Shown: piece by piece, positions 20,407 to 32,920 of the stretch
Numbering within the stretch: position 1 is the stretch's first letter
Layout of the letters: every line of letters begins with the position of its first letter
Assembly: GCA_958295665.1 (NCBI GenBank)
Contig: OY282558.1
Coordinates: forward strand, 460,510,995-460,574,994
DNA from: Tipula vernalis
Lineage: Eukaryota; Arthropoda; Insecta; Diptera; Tipulidae
Length of the DNA: 64,000 nt
Direction of reading: 5' to 3'
Translations under genes and position numbers: made by a program
The notes under the pieces: generated by a model
What the model was told of the DNA's origin: nothing
Seen by the model: only the letters and a program-made list of their open reading frames with translations
Database searches by the model: none

Positions 20407-22225
20407 TTGGAGTGGCTGCTTACGCACACTTAGATCGGTGACGGTCCATTGTGATACCACAAGATGCATCCCCTTTTACCCCTATTGGAACCATTTCGAG
20501 CTACTTATGTAGCGTAAGACGTCCCGCACTTTACTGTTTTCGAGATCCGAGAGGCAGTCCATCTTGAACTTACCTAAGTGTTTGTGCCTTCTGAGAGCCA
20601 ATGCTGGACACGAGCAAAAGAAGTGGACCAACGTCTCTTCCTCCTCTTCGTCCAAGCAGCTTCTGCAGAAGTCATTAGCCTCCAGACCCAGCCTTCTTAC
20701 ATGTTCTCCAAAAAGGCAGTGTCCCGTGAGAATTCCCACGACCGTTCTTAATTCACGTCTGCGTAAGGATATTAATGCCCTAGTGCGCCCCAAGTCCAGC
20801 TTTGGCCAAACTTGTCTTGCAACTCTACAGGTGAGGGTGTTAGACCACCTTTCCCCCGCTGAGGATAGCGCCTGCTTTCCAAGTGCTTGTCTCAGCGCTG
20901 TAATAGGCCTCCCCAGACTTGCCCTTTCCGGTTGCAGCTGGAGAGTCGTACCATGCCTAGCAAGTTCATCTGCCCTGCAGTTCCCCATGACGCCCGAGTG
21001 ACCTGGGACCCAGACTACCTGGATATTGAAATGCTCACCCATCTCATTTAGAGATGAGTGATAACTCAACGCCACCCGTGATGCCAAAGACACCGATTTT
21101 AACGACCGGATCGCCGCTTGACTGTCCACATAGATTGTGATATCGCCTGAGGATAGCACATTATGTTTCACCCACGTCATGACCTCCTCAATCGCTACGA
21201 CTTCAGCTTGGTACACGCTGCAGTAATCAGGGAGACTAATAGAAATGTTTACATTTAATTTGTCACAGAATACTCCAGCTCCTACTTTGTCGTCTAGCTT
21301 GGAGCCATCTGTGAAGAATTGCAACGCTTTGGTTTCCGATAACGGTCTATCCCTCCAGGATTCCCTTGAAGGGAAGGAGGTCCGAAATCGCTTCTCGAAG
21401 CGTAGAGTAGGTTTAATGTAGTCAAGATTCGCCAGCTCATCCTTCAACGATCTAACAATAGTGGAGTGTCCTATACTAAGACACCTCCACTGAGAGACGG
21501 CTGCAAGTCGTACAGCCGTATTTGCCGCCATCTGTTTGCCAAAAATGTCGACCGGAAGAAGGTGCAACATCACCTCTAAGGCACTTGTCGGTGTCGACCT
21601 CAATGCCCCGCTAACAAGCATACAGGCTGTTCTTTGCACCTTCTCAATCTTACTTTTATAAGTAACCTTGTCCAGAGCTGGCCACCAAACACCCACCCCG
21701 TACATGAGTACAGGTCTCACTACAGCGGTGTAGAGCCAGTGTACCAGCTCTGGCTTCAGACCCCATCTATGACCAATGGCGTTCCTACAGGAGTACAAAG
21801 CAATAGTAGCTTTGTTTATTCTCTCCAACATGTTGGGCTTCCAACTAAGCTTACTGTCCAAGATAATGCCCAGATATCTAGCTCTGTCAATAAAAGCAAG
21901 TCTCGTGCCATTTAAGGTAGGAGGGACAACTACCGGGATTTTGTATTTCTTAGTGAAGAGTACCAGCTCTGTCTTGGACGGGTTAATACCAAGTCCACAT
22001 TTGCCAGCCCATTTCGTAACGATGGTAAGCGCATTCTGCAATACGTCTACAATCGTGCCCAGGAATTTCCCGGTAACAGCTAAAGCTACGTCATCTGCGT
22101 ACGCGATAACTTCAATACCCTCTCTCTCCAATTCAAGTAGTAACCCGTTTACCAATATGTTCCAGAGAAGAGGAGACAGAACCCCCCCCCTGCGGGGTTC
22201 CCCTAGTTACTATTAAGTTAGCCAG
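20407..22225 (-). mobile_element. 5'-truncated LINE of the I/R1/LOA group with RNase H
   Basis: The element runs on the minus strand from an abrupt 5' end near 22225 to its CCTAA tail. It keeps only the RT C-terminal half, RNase H and the zinc tail. The RT block upstream of the open frame reads VTRGTPQG and then a run of nine G that shifts the frame. 5' truncation is typical of LINE insertion by target-primed reverse transcription. Confidence 0.85.
20482..22155 (-). CDS. LINE ORF2 C-terminal part: RT palm, RNase H, CCHC tail
   Basis: 557 uninterrupted codons. The initiating Met is simply the first ATG after the truncation and frameshift, not the native start. RT motif C is AYADDVAL with catalytic D21-D22. 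The thumb follows (RARYLGIILDSKLSW; VRPVLMYGVGVWWPAL). RNase H starts near residue 278 with FFTDGS (D283), then E318 (VYQAEVVAIEE), D344 (IYVDSQAA) and D396 (VWVPGHSGVMGNCRADELA), so all four catalytic acids are kept. The C-terminus has the zinc tail C497X2C500...H511...C. In a full element this enzyme reverse-transcribes LINE RNA at a nicked target. Here the endonuclease, RT N-terminus and ORF1 are absent, so the copy cannot move alone. The long open frame implies a relatively young insertion. Confidence 0.9.
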   Translation of the reverse strand: MVNGLLLELEREGIEVIAYADDVALAVTGKFLGTIVDVLQNALTIVTKWAGKCGLGINPSKTELVLFTKKYKIPVVVPPTLNGTRLAFIDRARYLGIILDSKLSWKPNMLERINKATIALYSCRNAIGHRWGLKPELVHWLYTAVVRPVLMYGVGVWWPALDKVTYKSKIEKVQRTACMLVSGALRSTPTSALEVMLHLLPVDIFGKQMAANTAVRLAAVSQWRCLSIGHSTIVRSLKDELANLDYIKPTLRFEKRFRTSFPSRESWRDRPLSETKALQFFTDGSKLDDKVGAGVFCDKLNVNISISLPDYCSVYQAEVVAIEEVMTWVKHNVLSSGDITIYVDSQAAIRSLKSVSLASRVALSYHSSLNEMGEHFNIQVVWVPGHSGVMGNCRADELARHGTTLQLQPERASLGRPITALRQALGKQALSSAGERWSNTLTCRVARQVWPKLDLGRTRALISLRRRELRTVVGILTGHCLFGEHVRRLGLEANDFCRSCLDEEEEETLVHFFCSCPALALRRHKHLGKFKMDCLSDLENSKVRDVLRYISSSKWFQ

Positions 22226-25200
22226 CAAAACTATTAAACAACAAAAAAATGAAGAAGTGTTTGAAGTTGGAATAAACCCGTGAAAACTTACACAAAGAGT
22301 GTGAGAATCAATTAATTTTAAGCAATTTTATCGTAAATGTCGTTATTGATGTTAATATACAGGGTGATGCAATATACAGAAAAGCAACCTAAGAAACTAA
22401 ATTCATAGGATGACATGGTATCTAATCGTCCTATCGGCTAAGTCCTAGTCAATAGTTTCAGTAGAGATAGTTGGAAGCACCATAATAAAAGTTCAAAATG
22501 GTGCAACCGGAAAAATCAACGGAAAGAAGCAGCCCCAACTTCTTTTTGTGAAAAGGAAAGGTTGGAATAAGGAAGACGAAGTTATCGCTTTTAAAATTAT
22601 GATCTATTTTAGGTAAAGTTCGATATAATAAGATCGATAGATTTAATAATTTCATTCAACGTAAAAATCGGCGTGCACTAATGAAGTCGACTGACTTAAT
22701 CAACTGCTGTAAACCAACTGGTTGACAGATCGCGTAAAAAGTTGGCATCATAATGAAAGACAGTCCTATCAATCTAGGAAAAAATGATTTTTTAATCCCT
22801 TCAGCGCGCATTTTAAATTAACAATTCCCGTTACTTTTTTTGACAGAATGTCTATAAAAGGCTTTTTGTTGTATGTGCGGTGCGGGTCAGTTTGTTAGCG
22901 TTTGAAATTCCTGTAGCGTTTGTTCTTAAGAAACTTTGTTTTGATAAAAGGAATTTTTTGAAAATCTGAACAATTGCTCTTTTCATTTTTTGTTCAACGT
23001 GCATCATGATTAAACGTTCAATGATTCTAATGAAATATAGTATACTGTATAAGTTGGTACAGTCTCTTACAGACAAATTTTAAATTACTACGAAAAATGT
23101 ACACTAAAAGTTTCAGTTCACAAAAATCGCTGAAGCAGTTGTGGGACGTGGAATATCTGCCCATCTTATACCAGAATCGACCCTGTTCGAATACAATTGA
23201 AACACAACAAAAATTATAACAATACAAGCATATAAAAAATCGATAACATAACATAAAGCACTCACGTACCATATTCAGATAATCAGATAATTATGAAACA
23301 TGTCAACTTCCTTATTACTTCTACATTAATACTTCGTTGCATTTTCTAATTTTTGTTTTTTATATATTTCCCTCTACTATGAAACTTTCCTATTTTCATT
23401 AAAAAAAAAAACGTAAAAAATTAAATGTGTCAGGTTTTCGTATCTGTTTCATTCAATCATCATATTTATACATTTTCCAAGTTAAAAGTAGCAGCAAAAA
23501 AAAAAAAAAAAAATCACGCGAATTTAATATTCTTCCATTTTTTATGTGTTTATGCTCTGCTGCTAGTCGAAAAGCTTTTAGTTTTTATTTAAAAAAAAAG
23601 GAAAAAACCAACTTTCAAAAGTTTCTTTTTTATACAATATAAAACTATACAAACTGTACGAGTAATTATTATTTATATTTTGTTAAGTTCGGGGTTCGTT
23701 ATTGTTATATAACGTGTATGTGTAGTACAAGGAATTATTATCCATATCGTTAAGCGAGATAAGACAATAAAAAGTGTTCGTTTATCCCTTTGTAATATGT
23801 ACGTTCGTTTATACAGAACACCTTACAGGCAAAGTACACAAAAGACAAAAGCTTATATTCATATAAAAAGACGAACTTTTTATTATTTTTTTTTTTGTAT
23901 CCGTTTGTACATTTGTATTATGTTGTAATGATTTTATCGTGGACAAAATAAACGCGAGTAACTGTTATTTTCTTGAAAATGGCTAAGGTAGTAGTAGTTT
24001 AAACACCTTCAAGGATATACAAAAAATTGTGTACATAAGAAAGTTTTACATATTACAACGTCTAGACGTAATATACAAAAGTGATATAAATTTCTGCCCA
24101 GTTTTCCCTTTAGTCGGTATTTGTATAAAATAGGTATAGTTATAGAGGTAACTGAAACTATTATCGCTTAAAACTATCTAGAAAGCTTTCATATTTAGTT
24201 GAAAACTTTGTTTATAAAATACTTAAAGAGTTTTAGAATCTCTATTAGAAGTTTTCGTATTTATTATTTTATAAATAATGTTCATCGTTTAGAATAAATC
24301 CCTCAAACGAACATAAGTCAGATAATGGCCAGTGAGCCTTAAGCATCATCGGAGAATGCCTTTAGTTTTTAGTGGTTTTGCCATAAAAGGATATTTAAAA
24401 ATTTATTTCCACAAAATCTAGAGAATTCCACAAAAATCTATAAAAACAAACAATTGTGAGAATTGTGTCTTTCAATTAGTCAGGTCATTCATCTCGTTTC
24501 TTTAGAAGGGTTTATTTGACCATATTTAGCTTTTACAACTTTTTTAAATTAAGTTGAAACCACGGTTAAACATGACACATTAGGTTCTAATTATAGTTAA
24601 CTGGAAATTTATGTTTTAATATTTGTAATTCTGGGTATTTAAATCACAGTTTTACTCTTTAGCAGCGGAGTATTTCAGAATAGTTCAAGTTTACATTTGA
24701 ATTGAATATCAAAGTTTTAATCGCAGATAAAGTTTTGTCTCCAAACCAGAGTACAAGGTTGAAGGACTGCTTAAATTGTTTAGCATAGTCCTAGTCTAAA
24801 CAGTCATTTTTTAGCAGAAAAAAAGTTTAGAGAATTTTAGTTTTAAGGTATTTTACACGACGGCAAACTCGCTTTTCACACTGCGAAAAATCCAAACTTC
24901 CATTTTTTTTCTTTGTGGCAAGGTTAAATAGGTATAAAGTCAAGGTTAAAATAAAAAAAATTTAGTCGTTAGTGAAATTGATTGACCATTCCAGTAAGGT
25001 TAATCGTGTTTCACTGGAAAAGATTTCACATAAATAAGCCTCGATAAATTATATTTCGAAATATAAGCAGTTGGAGTAAATGAAACATGTTGTCGGAATT
25101 AAAATGATAGATAATTGATCCAAATGTTCCTTAGATTTGAGAACTAACCAACAAATTACTTCAAAGTATTCCAGAAATTAGGGAATTTTTTTGGGATGAT

Positions 25201-25680
25201 TGATTCTGTTGACTCGAAATTAATACAAAATACAATTTCTGGAAAAAATTAAAATTTTTCGAAATATTTTTGTAATAAATTAGAAGTCAGACAATTTTAA
25301 CGCTACTCACACCCAAAAATGTCAAAATCTCGAATTTCCCGGATTTTTTGATTACTCCACAGAGTTTTGTCGTGTTCCAATTTCATGTCCCAATGTTCCA
25401 GTTTTAATTGGCACTGATAGTCACTTAATGTTACTGATCTTCATGATGTTTCGAAATAGTTAGGTTGTTCGATTTCGAGAATATTCAGTTTGTTTGATAT
25501 TGGCAATGGCAGTACTTCGATTCAGTGTTTGTTTATTTTTTACACGAGAATCATTAATTGATTATTCGATATTACCGAAATTCCGAGAAAATCCAAGACT
25601 ATTTGGGAGTTACAGTCTCCTTCGAGTTGCTTGTTTTTGTTGAGCTTACATGTTGCAGCAGACAGGCTTACAGAAGTTTT
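22226..25680. other. AT-rich non-coding sequence
   Basis: No gene recognised. Several A- or T-homopolymers (for example near 23400, 23495 and 23885). A tacagggtg motif near 22358 resembles the tip of some DNA transposons but no partner was found. Confidence 0.5.
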
Positions 25681-25990
25681 GAATCAATTCTTTAATATCC
25701 AGATACTTTGATATTATTAAAAAGGTTCGAAATCATTCGAGTTTCATAGAGATTATTCGAGATTGTCTGGGTTTTATTTTAAATTTTCTAGATTTTCGAC
25801 ATTTTCGAGATTCTATTTAGTGCATATAGATTCGATATTCGTAAGTTTTCCAAAATTTACAAGATAAATACCGACGATAGAAATTCTGATGATTTTTAAG
25901 AATATTTCGAAATTATTGAGACTTGTCAAATTATTCGAGATGTATTATATTTTTTCGAGATGTTTAGAAATTATTAGAGTTGTTTGCATC
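25681..25990. repeat. Degenerate TTCGAGAT-rich tract
   Basis: The motif attcgagat or close variants recurs about eight times (for example near 25753, 25813, 25935 and 25957) at irregular spacing. It reads as a diverged simple minisatellite. Confidence 0.4.
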
Positions 25991-28970
25991 TGATATTTTG
26001 GTCAAATGTTTGTTTGTTTCTATCTTTGCAATATTTTCTCGGGCTCAAGGCACTTCCCAATTCTTTCGCAGTTTCCTTTTAACATCCTACCTACAGTTAC
26101 AGTTGTAACGTTCCCAGACGATGAAAAAACATTTCGCAGCTTCAAACAGTGTGCCGTTTGGTTGCAAAAATTTCAGCCTTAATTTAAGGAGACTTTATTT
26201 ATCCTAGAAGAAAAAATTCCGTATACGTCAATATTGGTTTGCGGCGTAGAAATGTTGTTCTCTTTTCAATAAAAAATTTAAGAGAAATTTTGACATTTTT
26301 CTGGTTACCGGTAAAAAGTTATTTGTTTTATCGGTAAAAGCCTTTGTAGAGGCTGTTGCGCCTCGATTGCCATATCACATCTCATCTAGCAAAAAAAAAA
26401 AATCTACAATTAAAAAGGTTATGTTAAATCTTTTTAAGCACATAAACAATTAATTACAACAGAGAAAAAAGTGGCTGTAAAACAAGTAATTTATAATTCT
26501 CAAAAATCTATCATCCCAAACGTAATTTCTTCCCACACTCATTCTTCTTTCACTACCCGTTGTATACATTTATTATTTAAACCAACGGTCATGAAAAAAA
26601 GCGCACTACCGCAAATGCTTTAAAACACACATTCAGACATAAATTCATTTCCATAATTTTTCATTATACGATAATTTTTAATAATTTATAACCTCAGAGT
26701 GAAGCACAGCACCAAAATAATTATGAATTCCAATTAAAAGGCATCGTTTAAATTATAGTTCGCTCCCCTGTACTGTAAAACTATGAAATATGTACATAAT
26801 AAAATATAACCAAAAAGCTTTATTTTTTTACATTTCTAAAGTGATTTCAATACAAACTTGAACATTTTCAAATGAATTTATTTAAAATAAAGTTTTTTTA
26901 TGATTTATGAGCGAGATGCTCGTTTTTTTCTTATATACAAACTTTGTAATGTGCTGAATGAAAATCAATTTTCCAAAACGGTAAAAAAGGGTTAAACTAC
27001 TTTAGTTTTAATATTTTTTTTTTTTGATATGGATTTAAAATTGAATATTGAGTAAGTAAAATTGTAGGGATTTATTTAGTGCTCGTACCACCTTACACAA
27101 CCCCTCCCCTCCCCTTATAATTCTGGATGAGTACAATGAAAACATATGTAAAGAATAGAATAATGAAAAGCTTTTTTATATTCATACGTACTGTGAAAAT
27201 GATTTTCTTTTTGGTTGTGATTCGATTAATTTATGATCCGGACGACATAAGGCACAGTCATAACCTCGTTTCATTTTAAGGGCAATATGGTGCGCGTGCC
27301 ATCTCATTTCTATCATAATTTCCCATAAAATGTTTTACAAATTTCGACAAAATTCCAAGATACATAAAAGTCATATTTTATGTTTTATTATGCTAACCCA
27401 ATTTATTGGTTCGCTCTTCGTCTTTTTTTTTTTTTTGTTTTTTTGGTGAATATGGATATATGGTACATATTTATTTGTTGGCAAATTCGGTATCCATATC
27501 CTTGAATGGAAAATTGATCCTGTATCAGATGTAAAAAATGACTGTGGGGGAAATTTAATATTTTCGCTTCGCACATGTGGATTTTAATATTAGAGTGTGG
27601 CATGATGGCAAGGATATTGAACTTGAAAGGTTTTTGTATTTGAAATTGTATAGTCATTGACTCGCGTGTGAGTATGTGTCTTCGTCATTGTTGAAATATT
27701 TTTCGAATGATATTTTTTGTTGGTTTAATGGATTCGATGAATTGTCGGTTTTATAGATATGGTAAAATTGAATTATTCAAATTTGGAAAATTCTTTCTTT
27801 ATTAGAAATTCAGAAGCGCCAAACCCCTGACGTTATGTTCAAAAAAATTAAATTAGTTAAGGATAAAAAGAATCAAAATTTATTTAAATGTCCAATTTTA
27901 CAATACGATTTTGAAATTATGTTAGAAGGTTATCCAAAAATCACACTGAAATATTTATTGCGGCAAAATATTTCGTCATTTCATAATTTTTATCTCTTGC
28001 GTTCTTTCTTGCCATACCGATAATTGTTTAAAAAATTATAATATTAGGCTCGATTGTCTCTTCCAAAATTGTATGTAATTTTTGTCTTTTTAATACAAAT
28101 TCAAATAGGAAACGGGAAAATAAAATAACATAAGATGAATTTTATCGTTACATAATCGGGAAATTTTTACAACAGTAGTATTTTTTATTAATATTACGTA
28201 TTATCTCTAAATATAAAATATCATAAAAACACAAGGATTCGACAAAGATTACGTAAGTCTGATCTGTTTATTTTTCAGACCTTCTAAAAATTGTAATTAA
28301 ACTCTCGAAAAAGTCGTTTTATTTTTAGCATCAAAATAGACGAAATTGTCGTTTCAGTTTCTTCAAAGTGGTTAGGTAATTAAACTGGGAAGAACTCATT
28401 ATGGTTAATGTTTAAACTACCCCGTAAAGAGAGATGACAGATGATTGGGTGTGTGTTACGTTTGCAATACATCCAATTACAAAAACGAGGCAACCTAGTA
28501 AGTCATTCCTATAGAAATATGAGGTGGAAGCAGCATTTCAAAAGATAAGAAAATTTAATCTTTAGTCACCTCTTTTAGTTTATTTTCTAGTACGTACATA
28601 CTGAGTTGTTGCCATTAACAAGATTCAACACTGCACCAGTACCATTAGGTTCGGCCCTAAATTAGACATATACACACATATCTGCCTTCGATATATAGTA
28701 AACAACCATCTTAACTCAAAAACAGAACTACGGCACTTCGATTGACTTAAAACAGATCATTAGCCTTACGTTTGTAACGAACAATTTTCCATTCCAGATA
28801 TTGGTAGTAGCAACACTGTATAATCCCTTAGTGGCCTGGTAACTCATATGAAATATAAAAGATTCCGGAGTGTCACCAACCGAAAGTTAACAACCACTCG
28901 ACGTATTATGATTTGAATCAAGAAGAACTTCATTCACAGAACCAGAATTAACATCGAAGAAACAATACCA
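25991..28970. other. AT-rich non-coding sequence
   Basis: No gene, RNA or mobile element recognised. ORFs are short and of low-complexity composition. Confidence 0.5.
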
Positions 28971-29260
28971 GTGACACGAATAATCGCCAAACCAGATCGC
29001 CCAAAAATCAAGAAAGAATTTTTTGGGGTTTTGTTCATTTTGTCGAATCGCCGAAAAAACTTGACGAATCGCCCAAAATCGACGATTGCAAGATTTGGAG
29101 CCCGTGACATAGCCATTATCTCCATTTGTTTTTTTCTGGGATTATGTCTCTTTTAAAGAGACATAATATCCCTTTTTTAGGGATCAATTTCAATTTATGT
29201 CCCTTTAAAGATGGCCCCCATATGCAATATGGCCCTTTAAAAGAGGCAAAGTGCACGGAG
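28971..29260. repeat. Palindrome cluster
   Basis: Contains a perfect 13-bp palindrome around a single T (attatgtctcttt at 29141-29153 and its complement at 29155-29167). A smaller atccct/agggat hairpin follows at once, with further ccctttaaa motifs to 29240. Upstream (28980-29095) gaatcgcc/aaatcgcc-like words recur. Confidence 0.6.
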
Positions 29261-29599
29261 GCTGTGTTACGTTACCGCACGATTCCACTTCCATAAAAGT
29301 CAATAGTTGCTAAATATCAAAGATTAACCAAAATTTTGAGTGATTGTTCATTCCCGGTTTTGGGGTAATTTTTTTGGGCGATTGTGAATTTTTAGTTTGG
29401 GTAATTGTTCATTCGCAATAATTGTTCACACCCAAAATTTTTGGATCTTTCATTTTCTATTTTTGCGCGATTTTGGTTAAACCATTGCCCATATTTACAG
29501 CGGGTTGATATCGTTACCTAAAATAAAAAATTTCAAAAAATCAAGTTTTTTAAATATAACAAATTTTTGAAATATTATTTTAATTCGTTTTATACCTTA

Positions 29600-29875
29600 G
29601 AAGATAGGGGCGCTGCCGCCCCCAAACCCCCTCTTTGACCATTTTTGAAATCCAAACATTCATAGAGATTGGAGTATTTTTGAGAAATGTATGTTTTTTA
29701 ATAATTATTCACATACTAAAATGAGAACTCCCCAAAGCCGCTTAGTATTGGATCCTTTGCGCAAGGTTGACAGAAAAATTTTAAAAATATTTACGTTTGT
29801 ATTTCACATACTAAAATAAGATACTCCCCAAGGCCGCTTAGCATTGGTCCTTTCCGCGCAAGGATGACATGAAAT
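29600..29875. repeat. GC-rich patch and 95-bp spaced direct repeat
   Basis: 29605-29640 is an unusually G+C-rich patch (ggggcgctgccgccccc). Then a roughly 70-bp unit beginning cacatactaaaat occurs at 29710 and again at 29805, sharing ctccccaa, gccgcttag, attgg and gcgcaagg blocks. Together with the palindromes upstream this may be one unclassified transposable element. Confidence 0.6.
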
Positions 29876-32800
29876 TATGTAGATTCCTTTTGTTTTCATA
29901 TTGTATTTAAAGGGGTCTTCCTTTTCGATGGGGCTTTTCGGTATTTATTTTGGGGATTTTTTTCGTTCGAGAATGTGATGGTATCCCATTTACAGCGAGT
30001 AGAATTATCCAATCCTAAAACGAAGTATGATATGATTAGTCGTGACGCCAACAATGCCCCTTAAACATGGTAGTTTTAAAGCACCAGTTTCGGATTTCCC
30101 TTGCTTTTGGGATTTGGCTCAGTGCCTCTTCAAATTTAAATGCCGTGCACCCCACCGTCCCAATTATCGAACAAGCCCCTTCGAAGCAAATAACAAACTT
30201 TATATCAGCAAATACCGAAGCCAAATCAAATTAGTAGAACTCTCAGTCACCAAAAGAAACTATTTTGGTAAATATTTCATAATTACCACTAAATTCAAAA
30301 TGTCATCAAATATTAATGTTATAATTAGAAACAAATCTATGAATTTATTTAGAATATCAGAATTTAATAAGATTAAATGAAAATGTGCTCTAAAATTTCT
30401 TCCGACATTTAGAACTGCAGCTATGAAGGGTAATTCCCATTTTAATTTGCTACGTTAATAACTATTGCTCAATCAGGGGACCTATGTAACTTTTACAATT
30501 ATTTCATTTATAATCTATACAGCTCATCCATCGAAAGTCCAAACTATGCGCCAAATTTCATGTGATACACAACCGAACTAAAAACTTACCGAGCATATTT
30601 TATGGAATAATGAAACATTCAAATGGTTGGGTTTTAGAAAAAGTTTCTTTTGATTTAATAAGATGGCGGTATTTTGAAATAGTTTACGATTAATGTTCCA
30701 CATTTTCACATAATCTGAAGGATGTAACTAATACTGGCCTACTTAAAATTGGCAAAAGTTCAATTGACGGCCCCATTGAATGAAGTGAATAAAAAATGTA
30801 CCTAAATGATTTAACTTATATTTTTCAAGAATTTTGGTTGTTTGCGAGTGAAAATCTTAAAGTATTTACTTGTTGGTTCGCAAACTATTTCAAGGTCTAG
30901 TTAATGCTTATCTTACAAGTAAAACATTAAACTTAATTCATCTGCTAACAAGAAATATTTCGAAAAAATTTAAGTAAAAGCATTTATTTATTTTTATTCA
31001 CTGAAGTTCAAGTGGAAATATTTCGTTGCAATAAATTCCCGAATTACCAGTGTAATTGAAGTTCCTGGTGATCTAAAATCAGAAGAATTTCCAAGTCTGA
31101 TACGCAAATAGGTGCAATTGCCGTTTTCAAATGACTTCGTACAAAAACATTTAATATTCACCGTCAAGTTGGTTTCCAAGCCTAAATCATACTTAATTCG
31201 AGTCAACAAAGTAACACTAAGGCTGATGAATATGCAAATTTGTTGTTGAAAATAGGAGGTAAAATTGAGGTTTCGACTTGTCTAGCTAAAAAAAAAACAG
31301 TTAGGATGTTAATGATTCTGAGTAATAAATCGACGTCACGTCGATTACTTTACTTCATAGGAGGCGTTCTCAGGCTGAAGGTTGGTATTCCTTTAATATC
31401 CTAAACTATGTAACGGTTCAATTTACCAACACCAAAACCTCATAGAAGCAACCGTTTTTTACTGGAAGTGATCATAGAGAATTATCGCGTCACTACCCCT
31501 TAACCTTTAAGAATGTCTTTACAAAATGGATATTAAGAATGGCAAATATACATTTTGTATTCAAATCCCTATACACACATCTACTCTAATATTACGGCAT
31601 GTCTATTTTTACTAAGACATCTAAATTCGATGAAATTAAATCGAATTAGAACCTCAATCCATCATAAAATAAACCCATATTGTACCACAAATTTTTTATG
31701 CATAAATTTCTGAAACGAAAAACATGATTATCATACCAAAACATTGGGAAAATGTTTATGTATCGATCCGAATATGGTGAACATGAAATATTTTTTTCTG
31801 AAAATTCAATTTTCTGATGCCAAATATGCTAATTAAGGTATAAAAATGTATTCAACAATAAATTTGCCCCGAGTACACATTTATTTATGGGTGGCGGGTG
31901 TTGTGGAATTATTCTATATGTATTCGAAATTATTTCAAAATACCCTTTCTATACTCGTTGCAAATAGCTGCATTACTAAAGATTAGTTTTTAATGTATAA
32001 GTACTTATGTGAAAATCCTTTGTGGGTTTCCTGATTTTTCCTTTATACTTGATTTGTCTTTTCTTTTTTTCCTGCATTTGAATGTTGGAATTTCCTCTCA
32101 TGGCTGATTATCATATACAATTTTTACTTTTTGTATTACTTGGAAAACCTACTTCTATGTATGTATAAATACAAAGAAAAATTTTACATTTGAAAATACT
32201 TTTCACAATTTCCATTCCAAATATGCTAATTAGTGAAAATTGCTTTAAATGAACTGGAAATTGGTTTTGGTTTTTTTCCACCTTGGGACTTGAAACTTGA
32301 ACGAAAAACATTAATTTGTTTTCCAATTATTTAAAGGAAGTCAGGTCAGGATATTTATAGAAAGAATGAGCGAAGAAGGAGACGAAATGGAAATGTGTAA
32401 ATCAAGGTGAAAATTCTAATATCAGGTTGAGCAGCAATTAAGATTTAAAATTAAAAACAAACTGTTTTGTTTAACCACTGAACAATGGTTTGGTTGAACA
32501 AGATAATAGAATTGCTTATCTGATTTAGCAATGGAATTATCATAATAAAATTCATTTTAGGCAATCAAAAACTAATATTAAATTAAATTATTTGGAGTAA
32601 TTGAAAATCGAAAATTTCGTTTATCATTCGTCGAATTGGAACATAATTTGAATGAATGTATATTAAACACGAAACTCGCCTTGAAGTCGACTGATTAAAT
32701 AGAATTACTATTTTTTGTGTCTTTGTTCTACTTATTTGTTAAAACAAATGGATTTTAGATGTTCTGCAGCAGTATGAATGTTGTATAATTTGTTCGGCAA

Positions 32801-32920
32801 CCTTCAAAAACTTCATTGGCGTCTCAAAATTCAAAATATTTGGTGGAAAATCAAACGAATAAAACCCTAAGAAATGTTAAAAATAGCAGAAAATAATGAC
32901 AAGTGGTTGAAGTCCCTCAT
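29876..32920. other. Non-coding sequence
   Basis: Includes a slightly more G+C-rich stretch at 29985-30200 with a 112-codon ORF (30042-30380) lacking any recognised motif. The rest is AT-rich without features. Confidence 0.45.

Noticed and set aside
30042..30380. 112-codon ORF on the plus strand
   Set aside because: No motif; composition shifts from ordinary to AT-driven within the ORF; no splice or polyadenylation context. Treated as fortuitous.
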